The notes below the pieces were generated by a model. That model was not told where the DNA came from, ran no database searches, and saw only the letters and a program-made list of their open reading frames with translations. Position numbers and translations under genes: made by a program. Shown here piece by piece: positions 1 through 7,156 of a DNA stretch of 21,716 bases. How positions within the stretch are numbered: the first letter of the stretch is position 1; every line of letters begins with the position of its first letter. Source of the DNA: an uncultured Eubacteriales bacterium (GTDB taxonomy: Bacteria; Bacillota; Clostridia; Oscillospirales; Acutalibacteraceae); NCBI GenBank assembly GCA_934615635.1, contig CAKTTT010000019.1, forward strand, positions 1 to 21,716. The letters are read 5' to 3'.

Positions 1-28
1 GCGGCTCGCTTGACAGCGAGCCGCTTTT
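1..28. terminator. Rho-independent terminator at left edge
   Basis: A perfect 10-bp inverted repeat (1-10 with 15-24) encloses a TGAC loop and is followed on the plus strand by TTTT. On the minus strand an A-run precedes it, so it lies just downstream of the rpmA stop and may act in both directions. The sequence beyond the stem on the left is outside the window. Confidence 0.75.
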
Positions 29-38
29 CATTCATGGA

Positions 39-320
39 TTACTGCTCGGCGTAAACGCTCACGCGCTTGCGGTCCTTGCCCATCCGCTCAAAACGGACCT
101 TGCCGCTTACCTTGGCAAAGAGGGTGTCGTCGGAGCCGATGCCCACGTTTTCACCGGGATGAATATGGGTGCCGCGCTGCCGGACCAGAATGTTGCCGGC
201 CAGCACGAACTGCCCGTCGGCACGCTTGACGCCCAGCCGCTTGGACTCGGAATCACGGCCGTTCTTGGTGGAGCCGCCGCCCTTCTTGTGGGCGAAGAGC
301 TGAATATTTATCTTTAACAT
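39..320 (-). CDS. rpmA: 50S ribosomal protein L27 (precursor with Prp-cleaved N-terminus)
   Basis: Ribosomal protein L27 of the large subunit, 93 residues, which helps position tRNA at the peptidyl-transferase centre. The start at 320 is chosen because it gives the Firmicutes-type N-terminus MLKINIQLFA-HKKGGGS and has an AAAGGAAG ribosome binding site inside the end of prp; a longer in-frame start at 356 would add 12 unrelated residues. In Firmicutes the residues up to the LFA motif are removed by the cysteine protease Prp to expose the functional N-terminus, and cleavage here is expected after Ala10. Prp is encoded immediately upstream, 2 bases away. The body (GKDRKRVSVYAEQ end) is typical of the family and full length. 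It is the last gene of the rplU-prp-rpmA operon. Confidence 0.97.
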   Translation of the reverse strand: MLKINIQLFAHKKGGGSTKNGRDSESKRLGVKRADGQFVLAGNILVRQRGTHIHPGENVGIGSDDTLFAKVSGKVRFERMGKDRKRVSVYAEQ

Positions 321-322
321 AG

Positions 323-673
323 CTAGACCCTTCCTTTCACATACTCCGCGGGGCAATCGCCCTCGACGGTTTCAACGGAAATGTTCCGGGGATACTGCTC
401 CTGCAGTCCCTCCATATGCAGACGGAATCCCTGCAGCAGCTCCTGGCATCGGGCCAGGTCGGCCTGCGCCGGAAAAACGGCCATGCGGCCCTCTCCATCG
501 GCGGCAAACGCCCGGCAGCCCATCACCTCGGTGAGGGTGTTGGCGGTCATATAAGCGGCGGAGGATACAGCCGCGCAGACAATGTCCGCGCCCGCCTCTC
601 CGGCGCCGCTGTGGCCTTCCAGGATAAAGCCCCGCAGCAGCCCGTCCTTACGGTAAAACTTACTCCGCGTCAT
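323..673 (-). CDS. prp: Ribosomal-processing cysteine protease Prp
   Basis: Cysteine protease of 116 residues that removes the N-terminal extension of ribosomal protein L27. The expected catalytic pair is visible: His21 in an EGHSG motif and Cys33 in a DIVCAAVSS motif, the spacing seen in the Prp family. Length is normal. The start overlaps the 3' end of rplU by 14 bases (ATG inside the last codons of rplU) and the stop lies 2 bases before rpmA, so translation is probably coupled along the operon. Its position between L21 and L27 is the classic Firmicutes arrangement and fits the processing site visible in the neighbouring L27. Identification is strong from motifs and context together. Confidence 0.95.
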   Translation of the reverse strand: MTRSKFYRKDGLLRGFILEGHSGAGEAGADIVCAAVSSAAYMTANTLTEVMGCRAFAADGEGRMAVFPAQADLARCQELLQGFRLHMEGLQEQYPRNISVETVEGDCPAEYVKGRV

Positions 674-1019
674 TGGCAGGCGCTTCCGCCTTGGGGGCTC
701 TGGGAGCCTTGGCGTTGACGGCCTCGATCTGCACCTTGGTGTAGGGCTGACGATGGCCCATGGCGCGCTTGCTGCCCTTCTTGGGACGATAGGTGAACAC
801 GTGGATCTTCTTGCCCTTGCCGTTCTTCAGCACCCGGGCTTCCACCGTGGCGCCCTTGACATAGGGTGCGCCGGCTTTCAGCTCCTTGTCGTTGTGCACC
901 GCGACAACCTTGTCGAAAATAACCTTGGTTTCCTCTGCGGCGTCCAGCTTTTCGATGAAAAGAACGTCTCCGTTTTCCACCTTATACTGCTTGCCGCCGG
1001 TTTCAATGATGGCATACAT
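660..1019 (-). CDS. rplU: 50S ribosomal protein L21
   Basis: Ribosomal protein L21, a 23S rRNA-binding protein of the large subunit. The 119-residue product begins MYAIIETGGKQYKVENGD, the hallmark N-terminus, and contains the late KKGSKRAMGHRQPYTKVQIEAV segment in two adjoining parts typical of the family. The C-terminus has an extra tail of about 17 residues rich in Ala, Pro and charged residues beyond the usual end, which is common in G+C-rich Clostridia and probably disordered. It is the first gene of the operon with prp and rpmA. A sigma-A-type promoter (1111-1139) and a structured leader precede it. Confidence 0.97.
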   Translation of the reverse strand: MYAIIETGGKQYKVENGDVLFIEKLDAAEETKVIFDKVVAVHNDKELKAGAPYVKGATVEARVLKNGKGKKIHVFTYRPKKGSKRAMGHRQPYTKVQIEAVNAKAPRAPKAEAPANDAE

Positions 1020-1023
1020 GATG

Positions 1024-1104
1024 GGAAGGCACCTGCCGTTTCCTTAAGACTCGCTGTTCAAGGCGGGGCGAAACGCCCGCTTTTCCGGCCCAGAACATGC
1101 GGCA
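1024..1104 (-). ncRNA. Probable L21 leader (autoregulatory 5' UTR)
   Basis: The untranslated leader between the promoter and rplU contains nested complementary segments on the minus strand: TGCCG (from about 1104) with CGGCA, TGTTC with GAACA, and a central GGGCG/CGCCC hairpin. The downstream piece GGCAGGTGCC can instead pair with itself, which would compete with the TGCCG/CGGCA helix. The GAACAGCGAGTC and ACGGCAGGTGCC elements resemble what I recall of the Rfam L21 leader in Firmicutes, where excess L21 is thought to repress its operon. This is pattern recall plus visible pairing, not a covariance-model hit. Confidence 0.6.
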
Positions 1105-1110
1105 ACCGCT

Positions 1111-1139
1111 ATTTTATCATGGATTACGCCCCTTGTCAA
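1111..1139 (-). promoter_or_regulatory. Sigma-A promoter of rplU-prp-rpmA
   Basis: On the minus strand a perfect -35 TTGACA (1134-1139) and a -10 TAAAAT (1111-1116) are separated by exactly 17 bp. Predicted transcription start near 1104, giving a leader of about 85 nt. Confidence 0.85.
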
Positions 1140-1373
1140 TGGAAAAACCGCTTTTTTTCAAGGGGTTCGGCGTATGGCCATCGTTTGCGGCCGGAGGCCC
1201 CGGCCCCTGCGGAAGCCTCGGCTTGGGTGAAGAGGCCTTGAGCGGCATTGCTCTTTTCTCTTATATTGAAAAGAAATTTACCGCCCACGCTTTCTTTTTT
1301 TCGGGTTTTAGGATAATATAGGGGTAACGATCACGGCGGGCGCGGCATCCCCGCCTCAAAAGGAGGAATCCGC

Positions 1374-2066
1374 ATGACGATTGGCGCCGAGGGGACAGGG
1401 AGGAAAATTCTGATTGTGGACGACGAGGCGCGGATGCGCCGCGTCATCGCTGACTATCTGCGGATCAAAGGGTATGAAACGGCGGAAGCGGCGGATGGTG
1501 TGGAGGCGCTGGAGAAGTTTGCCGCCGAGCCCCCCGATCTGGTGCTGCTGGATGTGATGATGCCCCGGATGGACGGCTGGGAGGTCTGCCGCCGCATCCG
1601 GGCCAGATCCCAGGTGCCGGTGATCATGCTCACCGCCAAGGGGGAGGAGGAAGACGAGCTGCAGGGCTTTTCCCTGGGGGCGGATGAGTACATCATGAAG
1701 CCCTTCAGCTTGAAAATCCTGCTGGCGCGGATCGAGGCCGTATTCCGCCGGGGCGCGGAGGCGGCTCCCGCCGCTCCCGCTCCGAAGCCCGCCGGGTTGG
1801 AGGTGGATCCGGTGGGACGGGAGGTGCGGGCCAACGGCGTGCCCGTGGAGCTGACCTACACCGAGTTCGAGCTGCTCTCCTATCTGATCGGCAACGCGGG
1901 CATCGCCCTTTCCCGGGACAAGATCCTGGACAACGTGTGGCGGTACGACTATTACGGCGACGCCCGGACGGTGGATACCCATATCAAAAAGCTGCGCAGT
2001 AAGCTGGGCGTATTCGGAGAATGCATCAAAACCATCCGCGGGGTGGGGTATAAATATGAACCGTGA
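1374..2066 (+). CDS. OmpR/PhoB-family response regulator
   Basis: DNA-binding response regulator of 230 residues. The N-terminal receiver domain (about 11-125) shows the acidic pair Asp16-Asp17, the phospho-acceptor Asp60 in LVLLDVMMP, Thr87 in VIMLTAKG and Lys109 in YIMKPFS. An Ala/Pro-rich linker (about 126-140) leads to a winged-helix C-terminal domain (about 142-230) containing LTYTEFELLSYL and the recognition-helix region DARTVDTHIKKLRSKLG, ending in IRGVGYKYEP. An AAAGGAGGAA ribosome binding site at 1359-1367 supports the start. It overlaps the histidine kinase gene by 11 bases, the usual arrangement of a two-component pair. The signal sensed and target genes cannot be read from the sequence. 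Confidence 0.95.
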   Translation: MTIGAEGTGRKILIVDDEARMRRVIADYLRIKGYETAEAADGVEALEKFAAEPPDLVLLDVMMPRMDGWEVCRRIRARSQVPVIMLTAKGEEEDELQGFSLGADEYIMKPFSLKILLARIEAVFRRGAEAAPAAPAPKPAGLEVDPVGREVRANGVPVELTYTEFELLSYLIGNAGIALSRDKILDNVWRYDYYGDARTVDTHIKKLRSKLGVFGECIKTIRGVGYKYEP

Positions 2067-3552
2067 ACCGGCCGTCCCCGGCGCGGTGGCCTCCGTCCCC
2101 GCCCGCCGCCGTCGGGTGGGCGGTTCCATCGTTTGGAAGCTGTTCGGCAGCGTGGTGCTGTGCCTGTTCGTGCTGCTGCTGTTCAACCTGCTGTTGAACA
2201 ATTTCGTGCTGGTTTCCTATTATCAGCACATCAAGCAGACCTCTCTGGAAAACGCCTTTCAGACGCTGGACGGGCTGTATGCGGGGCAGGCGGAGCAGGT
2301 GGATGCGTATCTGATCCAGCAATATTATGATAAAAACATCAGCACCGGGGTGCTGAACGCCGCCGGCCGGCTGGATTTGTACGGCTGGTTCAGCAACCAG
2401 CGGCTGATTACCTCTCTGCTGGACGCCTCCCGGGATTATGGCGAGTTCCTGGTGAAAACCATCGAGGATGCGGACAGCGGCAGCCGGTTTATCACCCTGT
2501 CCGGCCGGCTGACCAACGGCCAGCTCGTGGTGATGCGCACTCCGGTGGCCCCTATTGAGGAAAGCGTGGGCATCACCAATCAGTTCCTGCTGATTTCCGG
2601 CGCTCTGACCCTGGTCATCAGCCTGGCCCTCAGCCTGCTGATCGCCCGCAGCTTCACCCGGCCGATCCGGGAGCTGTCCCGGGTGGCGGGCAGCATGGCG
2701 CGGCTGAACTTTACCGACCGCTATACCGGCAAGGGACGGGGAGAACTGGCCGAGCTGGGCGGCAGCATCAATTCCATGGCGGATTCCCTGGAGGAAACCA
2801 TCTCCTCGCTAAAAACCGCCAACGTGCAGCTCGCCGGGGATGTGGAGCGGAAAACCCGGCAGGAGGAATCCCGCAAAGCCTTCATCTCCAATGTTTCCCA
2901 TGAGCTGAAAACCCCCATCTCGCTGATCCAGACCTATGCAGAGGGCTTGAAGGAAAACGTGGCCGACGAGGAGAGCCGGGCCTATTACTGCGAGGTCATC
3001 GAGGACGAGGCGCGGAAGATGTCCGAGCTGATCCGGAAGATGACCGCCCTCATGCAGTTGGAGGCGGGGAGCGAACAATTGGTGATCAAGCGGTTCGACG
3101 TGGCGGGTCTGGCCCGCAGCCTGCTTCTGAAGAATCGTCCCCGCTTCCAGCAGGCGGAGGCTCGTGTGGTTCCCCCGCCGGACGAGCCGGTGTTTGTCTG
3201 GGGGGACGCCTATTTGATCGAGAACGTCCTGACCAACTACCTGTCCAACGCCATCAACCACGTGGCCAAGGGCGGACGGATTGAGGTCGCCATCCGGCAT
3301 ACGGCCCCGGAACGGGTGCGGGTGTCCGTTTACAACACGGGCGAGCATATTCCGCCGGATGATCTGAACCGGATATGGGAGTCCTTTTACAAGGTGGATA
3401 AGGCCAGGACCCGGGCCTATGGCGGGACGGGAATTGGGTTGTCGGTGGTGGCGGCCATCATGAAGGCGCATCAGATGCCTTATGGGGTGTACAACCGGCA
3501 GAGCGCGTCGGAAACCGGGGTGGAATTTTATTTTGAACTGGAATCCCGCTGA
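2056..3552 (+). CDS. Membrane sensor histidine kinase
   Basis: Sensor kinase of 498 residues, partner of the overlapping response regulator. An Arg-rich N-terminus precedes a first membrane span (about 25-52), an extracytoplasmic region of about 120 residues, and a second span (about 175-197). A HAMP linker (about 198-250) follows. The HisKA dimerisation domain carries the phospho-accepting His282 in SNVSHELKTPIS. The ATPase domain has an N box (NVLTNYLSNAINH, about 390-402), a G1-like NTGEHIP (427-433), an F box around FYKVDKA, and a G2 box GGTGIGLSVV (456-465). The G1 box has Asn in place of the more usual Asp of the DNGxG form; this NTG form occurs in active kinases. The extracytoplasmic domain has no recognisable ligand motif. 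Confidence 0.95.
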   Translation: MNREPAVPGAVASVPARRRRVGGSIVWKLFGSVVLCLFVLLLFNLLLNNFVLVSYYQHIKQTSLENAFQTLDGLYAGQAEQVDAYLIQQYYDKNISTGVLNAAGRLDLYGWFSNQRLITSLLDASRDYGEFLVKTIEDADSGSRFITLSGRLTNGQLVVMRTPVAPIEESVGITNQFLLISGALTLVISLALSLLIARSFTRPIRELSRVAGSMARLNFTDRYTGKGRGELAELGGSINSMADSLEETISSLKTANVQLAGDVERKTRQEESRKAFISNVSHELKTPISLIQTYAEGLKENVADEESRAYYCEVIEDEARKMSELIRKMTALMQLEAGSEQLVIKRFDVAGLARSLLLKNRPRFQQAEARVVPPPDEPVFVWGDAYLIENVLTNYLSNAINHVAKGGRIEVAIRHTAPERVRVSVYNTGEHIPPDDLNRIWESFYKVDKARTRAYGGTGIGLSVVAAIMKAHQMPYGVYNRQSASETGVEFYFELESR

Positions 3553-3756
3553 TTCCCTCCCGCAATGCGGCGGAAAGCGGGCTGGCGAAAGGGGATATCC
3601 AAGGACATTTTTAGAAGGGAGGGGGCTGTATGGCTTCCTATTGGCCACCCCGATCAACGGTTCTCCCGCTGCTTCCTTTTTTGCCTGCCGCCCATTCCTT
3701 TTTTCTGCGGATCGCTAAAGCTTTTCCGGAATCTCCGGCTCCGTCGGGGGCAACTA

Positions 3757-3802
3757 CAGACAAAAATCCCATCCGCGGTATCGCGGATGGGATTTTTGTC
3801 TG
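3757..3802. terminator. Bidirectional terminator between kinase and rsmD operon
   Basis: A perfect 21-bp inverted repeat (3757-3777 with 3782-3802) with a GTAT loop. One arm carries an A5 run and the other a T5 run, so it yields a hairpin with a U-tract in both directions. It separates the converging two-component operon and the rsmD-coaD operon, ending 3 bases before the stop of the last minus-strand gene. Confidence 0.9.
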
Positions 3803-3805
3803 TCC

Positions 3806-4288
3806 TTATTTCTGTTCCTCCGGCTTGCCCTCCTGGGGCTTGGGAGGATTGCGGAGTAGCTGCCTCGCCTGCCGCACCTCGCTCAGACGCTGGGCCAGCG
3901 TTTCCTCCGTGCGGCGCAGCACATCCTCCGAAAAGTCGTTGGCGCCCTTGCGCATTTCCCGCGCCTTCTGCTGGGTTTGGGAAAGCACCTCGTTGGCTTT
4001 CTGCTGGGCCTGGCGGACGATCTCCTCATGCGCCACCATATTCCTGGCCCGCTCCTCCGCCGTGCGCACAATCCCCTCGGCCTCCCGCTTGGCGGTGGCG
4101 ATGATATCCGCCCGGTCGGCCACAATAGCCTTGGCCTGCCGGATCTCCGACGGCATGTTCCCGCGGATATCGTCGATCAGGTCCCGCAGCCGGTCCGCCT
4201 CCACCAGGCATTTACCGCCGGAGAGGGGAAAGCTCCAGGCTTTGTCGATCATATCGTCGATCTGTTCCAGCAACTCGTCTACCGTCAT
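3806..4288 (-). CDS. Coiled-coil protein of unknown function, coaD-linked
   Basis: Soluble protein of 160 residues, not recognised with certainty. It begins MTVDELLEQIDDMIDKAW, has a short Gly/Pro-containing turn (about 20-27), then a long stretch (about 30-145) rich in Ala, Glu, Arg, Gln and Lys with heptad-like spacing and no proline, predicted as a continuous alpha-helical coiled coil. The tail (about 146-160) is Pro/Glu/Lys-rich and probably disordered. There is no signal peptide or membrane span. Its ATG overlaps the coaD stop (ATGA), so it is translationally coupled as the third gene after rsmD and coaD. The pattern is reminiscent of DivIVA-like or V-ATPase-subunit-like helical proteins sometimes annotated at this locus in Clostridia, but the similarity may be only compositional. 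Confidence 0.85.
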   Translation of the reverse strand: MTVDELLEQIDDMIDKAWSFPLSGGKCLVEADRLRDLIDDIRGNMPSEIRQAKAIVADRADIIATAKREAEGIVRTAEERARNMVAHEEIVRQAQQKANEVLSQTQQKAREMRKGANDFSEDVLRRTEETLAQRLSEVRQARQLLRNPPKPQEGKPEEQK

Positions 4289-4776
4289 CGATCCTCGCCC
4301 TTTCTAATTTTTTCCATAATATCCGGAATGATGCAGCCCGGCACAAAGCCGGTGATGTCGCCGCCGAATCCGGCGACCTGCTTGACCAGGCTGGAGGAAA
4401 GGTACATGTGCTCGGCCGTAGTGGTCAGGAACACGGTTTCCGCCTCCGGATTGAGCTTGCGGTTGGTCAGGGCCATCTGGAATTCGTATTCGAAATCGGA
4501 CATGGCCCGCAGTCCCTTGACAATGACGTCGGCCTGCCGGCGCCGCGCGTAATCGGCCAGGAGGCCGTCGTAGCAGTCTACCTCTACCCGGGGAATATCG
4601 GCTGTCGAGCGGCGGATCAGCTCCATGCGCTCCTCTTGAGTGAACAGGGGGTTTTTGGCGACATTGGGAACCACCAGCACGATGACCCTGTCGAATAAGG
4701 CCGCCGCCCGGCGGATGATGTCCAAATGTCCATAGGTAACCGGGTCGAAGCTGCCCGGGCAGATAGCCGTTTTCAT
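4285..4776 (-). CDS. coaD: Phosphopantetheine adenylyltransferase
   Basis: CoaD transfers AMP from ATP to 4'-phosphopantetheine, giving dephospho-CoA, the penultimate step of coenzyme A synthesis. The 163-residue protein shows the nucleotidyltransferase signature TYGH (14-17) within CPGSFDPVTYGHLDII, the KGLR segment (88-91), and the C-terminal YLSSSLVKQ motif typical of CoaD. Length is standard. The ATG at 4776 is used here, but an in-frame TTG two codons upstream (4782) is better spaced (6 nt) from the GGAAAGG ribosome binding site, so the true start could be either. It lies 32 bases downstream of rsmD and overlaps the next gene by 4 bases. RsmD-CoaD pairing is common across bacteria. Confidence 0.96.
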   Translation of the reverse strand: MKTAICPGSFDPVTYGHLDIIRRAAALFDRVIVLVVPNVAKNPLFTQEERMELIRRSTADIPRVEVDCYDGLLADYARRRQADVIVKGLRAMSDFEYEFQMALTNRKLNPEAETVFLTTTAEHMYLSSSLVKQVAGFGGDITGFVPGCIIPDIMEKIRKGEDR

Positions 4777-4807
4777 GCGCAATCGCAGCCTTTCCGCGCC
4801 GTCCGGC

Positions 4808-5350
4808 TCAATCCGCCCGATGGCGATAGAGCCGGATCAGCGTTTTTCCATAGCGGTAGGTCCGATCCAGCCGGAAGCCGCCGGATTGTTCAGGCAGAGG
4901 CAGTTTATCGCCGCTTTCGCAGACGATGACGCCGCCCTTGTTCATAAAGGGAACCACCCGTTCCAGCATGGGTTCCAGGAGCCCCGCGGCGTATGGCGGG
5001 TCCAGAAAGGCGATATCGAACCGGTCGCTGTGGCGGGTGAGATAGGAGGCGGCGTCCTGGCAAAGCACCTGGGTGTTGGCCGTCAGTCCCGCCGCCTTGA
5101 GGTTTTGCCGGATCACCTCCACCGCCTCGGGGTTCCGGTCCACAAACACGCAGCCCTGGGCGCCCCGGCTGAGGGCCTCGATGCCCAGTTGTCCGCAGCC
5201 GGCGAACAGATCCAGCACCCGGCGGCCCTCCAGTTCAAACTGCAGGGCGCTGAAGAGCGCCTCCTTGACCCGGCCGGCGGTGGGGCGGGTATCCTCTCCA
5301 GGCAGCGTTTGCAGCCGCCGCCCACGGGCTTGTCCGGTAATGATTCTCAT
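4808..5350 (-). CDS. rsmD: 16S rRNA (guanine966-N2)-methyltransferase RsmD
   Basis: S-adenosylmethionine-dependent methyltransferase that modifies G966 of 16S rRNA during 30S assembly. The 180-residue product starts MRIITGQARGR, the standard RsmD N-terminus; an open frame extends upstream to 5497 but runs through the repeated leader and is rejected. Visible motifs: RPT (22-24), the SAM-binding motif DLFAGCGQLGIEALSRGA (47-64; usually GSG rather than GCG), acidic VDRNPEA (70-76) and the catalytic DPPY (117-120). First gene of the rsmD-coaD-coiled-coil operon, preceded by a long leader with a strong promoter at 5616-5645. Confidence 0.95.
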   Translation of the reverse strand: MRIITGQARGRRLQTLPGEDTRPTAGRVKEALFSALQFELEGRRVLDLFAGCGQLGIEALSRGAQGCVFVDRNPEAVEVIRQNLKAAGLTANTQVLCQDAASYLTRHSDRFDIAFLDPPYAAGLLEPMLERVVPFMNKGGVIVCESGDKLPLPEQSGGFRLDRTYRYGKTLIRLYRHRAD

Positions 5351-5450
5351 ATGCGGCCCTGGCCTTTCCCGGCGTAACGTCCCGAGGGCCGCTCGCTCGA
5401 TGATTTTAACATTTTTGGTTCGTACGCCCGCAAAGCCGCGCGTCGGCCGG

Positions 5451-5526
5451 GCGTTGGCGGCTCTCGCCAACGCGGGGACACAGCCGTTTAACCTCATTGT
5501 CTTTCAAAAATACGGGCTTGGGTGTG
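5451..5526 (-). repeat. 91-nt-period structured element, copy A (promoter-distal)
   Basis: Copy A of a two-unit tandem element in the rsmD leader. It contains a perfect 9-bp hairpin (5451-5459 with 5465-5473, 5-nt loop) and a GACACAGCCG segment (5477-5486), a 24-nt variable spacer, and TACGGGCT (5511-5518). Every conserved block is exactly 91 nt from its counterpart in copy B, without indels. In RNA sense (minus strand) the GGCTGTGTC arm can pair imperfectly, with a 3-nt bulge, with an upstream ACAC-AGCC arm, followed by the GCGTTGGCG hairpin. Confidence 0.8.
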
Positions 5527-5541
5527 AAAGCGGGAAGTTGT

Positions 5542-5614
5542 GCGTTGGCGATTCCCGCCAACGCGAAGACACAGCCGCCTGGTCTTGTTTTCATATTTAT
5601 ATACGGGCTGTGTC
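5542..5614 (-). repeat. 91-nt-period structured element, copy B (promoter-proximal)
   Basis: Copy B of the tandem element. The same 9-bp hairpin stem occurs at 5542-5550 with 5556-5564 but the 5-nt loop differs from copy A. GACACAGCCG (5568-5577) and TACGGGCT (5602-5609) frame a 24-nt spacer in which only about 10 of 24 positions match copy A. Here GACACAGCC and GGCTGTGTC are perfectly complementary, forming a large-loop hairpin. The promoter -10 abuts the unit, so the transcript should begin inside its first arm. Because 91 is not a multiple of 3, the copies would be read in different frames, which argues against a coding role. Confidence 0.8.
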
Positions 5615-5615
5615 C

Positions 5616-5645
5616 ATTATACCCACACGGCCGGGGCCGTGTCAA
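5616..5645 (-). promoter_or_regulatory. Sigma-A promoter of the rsmD-coaD operon
   Basis: On the minus strand a perfect -35 TTGACA (5640-5645) and a perfect -10 TATAAT (5616-5621) are separated by 18 bp. Predicted start near 5609, giving a leader of about 260 nt before rsmD that holds both copies of the 91-nt element. A strong promoter is notable for a low-abundance methyltransferase/CoaD operon and fits attenuation or other control in the leader. Confidence 0.85.
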
Positions 5646-5728
5646 GGGCGGTGCCGCTTTTTTAGCCGGGTTCGCCGCCGCGCGCGGGAGGATTGCCGCA
5701 AACAATCCGGAAACCATCAGGGAAGGGA

Positions 5729-7015
5729 TCAGGCCTGTCCGGCAACGGGCCGCATACGGCTCCAATAGGAGGCTGTATCCTGCTTCCCGCCGGCGACAAA
5801 TCCGCGGTTGGCCTCCTTGGCCTGCTCCATCATATATCGCCAGTAGCTGTCCGGGTAGGCGACGGCATCCTCGGTGCGGGAATGAATCCACTGCACAGCC
5901 AACTGGATGTCGTTGGCCAGGATGGCGTCGTGCAGCGCCTGGAATTTGGCCAGGCTGTCCTCCTCCGACAGCCGCTCCTCATCGTCGCAGTATTCCCCCA
6001 CGAACAGGGGCTTGCCCATATCCCGGCAGAAGCCCGTCAGCAGCCGGAGGTATTCCTCGATGGTGCCGGAGCGGCTGCCCACATGCTGTTCCCGATTGTA
6101 CACGTGGGTGCTGGTGACCGACATTTGAGGCGTGTCGTACAGCTCCAGCATGAAACGCATATCCTCCTCGCTGTCCGGCGTCCAGCCCTGTCCGTCCATC
6201 AGGTGCCGGGAGGCGTGCCGATTCTGGGAATTGCCGGTGGCGATGATCCGGCCGGTGCCGTCCCATTCTCGGATCCTGGCGGTTACATCCTGGTAGAACT
6301 CCGCCAGCATCCGCGCGCCCAACTGATGATTGTCCACGTCGCAGGCCAGGTTGAACTCATTGCCCACCTCCCAGCCCCAGATGGCGGGCGAATGCTTGTA
6401 GCGGGTCACCACCGCTTCGATATATTCCAGCATCTGCCGGTAGCCCTCTGCGTCCGGATTCCCGAGGAAGTCGCCCCAGGTCTGGCCCTCCGTCATATAG
6501 GGAAGGGGGGTCCACACCAGGGAGGCGATGATGCCGATCTGGTATTCCTCGCACAGCGCCACCATCCGGTCCATGCCGGCGAAAAAGGTTTTCCTGTCCT
6601 CCCAAAAGAAATACATCCCCTCCCCGCCCCAGGAGGAAAAGCGGGCCCGGATATAGGGATACTCGTAGGAGGCGACGTTGGCGATGCCCGTTTCGATATC
6701 CCCGTCCATAGGGGCGGTGACATGGCGGAAGGCGGCGTCGTAATAATTTGTTCCGATCCCGTAGAAGGGCCGTCCGGCCAGCAGGACCACCCCGTTTTCC
6801 ACATACAAGCCGGGCTGGGAGTCCTGGGCTTCCCCCAAGGAGATATTGACGTATTCCTCTCCTCCTGAAGAGGTATCCCCCGGCGTGCCGACCGGGAGGG
6901 AGGAAGGGGGCGCGCTGCCGGGGGAGGCGGGACCGCAGGCGGCTGCCAGAGAGGCGGCGGCGAGGAGGGCCAGGGCCAGGCGGCGCTTGCGCGGGGAGCT
7001 TCCGGTGTTTTTCAT
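5729..7015 (-). CDS. Putative GH5-like glycoside hydrolase lipoprotein
   Basis: Probable exported glycoside hydrolase of clan GH-A (cellulase/mannanase-like, GH5-type), 428 residues. An N-terminal signal (RKRRLALALLAAASLAAAC) ends in a lipobox-like Ala-Ala-Cys with Cys27, followed by a Pro/Ser/Gly-rich linker (about 28-55). The catalytic domain begins near VVLLAGRPFYGIGTNYYDAAF, contains the acid/base motif WGWEVGNEF with Glu220, and the nucleophile motif KPLFVGEYC with Glu341, plus a late aromatic AVQWIHSR. Substrate cannot be assigned; mannan or cellulose-like beta-glycans are the family norm. The ATG at 7015 is 8 nt from a CAGGA site; a GTG one codon upstream is possible. No transporter or other carbohydrate gene is adjacent, so it appears to act alone at the cell surface. 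Confidence 0.85.
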   Translation of the reverse strand: MKNTGSSPRKRRLALALLAAASLAAACGPASPGSAPPSSLPVGTPGDTSSGGEEYVNISLGEAQDSQPGLYVENGVVLLAGRPFYGIGTNYYDAAFRHVTAPMDGDIETGIANVASYEYPYIRARFSSWGGEGMYFFWEDRKTFFAGMDRMVALCEEYQIGIIASLVWTPLPYMTEGQTWGDFLGNPDAEGYRQMLEYIEAVVTRYKHSPAIWGWEVGNEFNLACDVDNHQLGARMLAEFYQDVTARIREWDGTGRIIATGNSQNRHASRHLMDGQGWTPDSEEDMRFMLELYDTPQMSVTSTHVYNREQHVGSRSGTIEEYLRLLTGFCRDMGKPLFVGEYCDDEERLSEEDSLAKFQALHDAILANDIQLAVQWIHSRTEDAVAYPDSYWRYMMEQAKEANRGFVAGGKQDTASYWSRMRPVAGQA

Positions 7016-7156
7016 CACAGAAATCCTGTCCTTTCTTGGCTTTGCACCCGACGGGGAAGCAAAGCCTTGCTGAAGAAGCTGTTTTGCGGTGAAAAGCCTT
7101 GCGCGACTCCGTCCCGAGCGCCGTCCTCCGTTTCCCGGCCGCCGGGCCGTGGATCC

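Noticed and set aside
5406..5891. Minus-strand open frame running through the tandem element, with peptide similarity between copies (GCVFALAGIANAQ versus GCVPALARAANAR)
   Set aside because: The two copies are read in different frames because of the 91-nt period, start signals are missing and the frame overlaps the promoter and the GH5-like gene end. The similarity follows from the DNA repeat.
5693..6868. 391-codon plus-strand open frame
   Set aside because: Antisense to the GH5-like gene, whose catalytic motifs are unambiguous.
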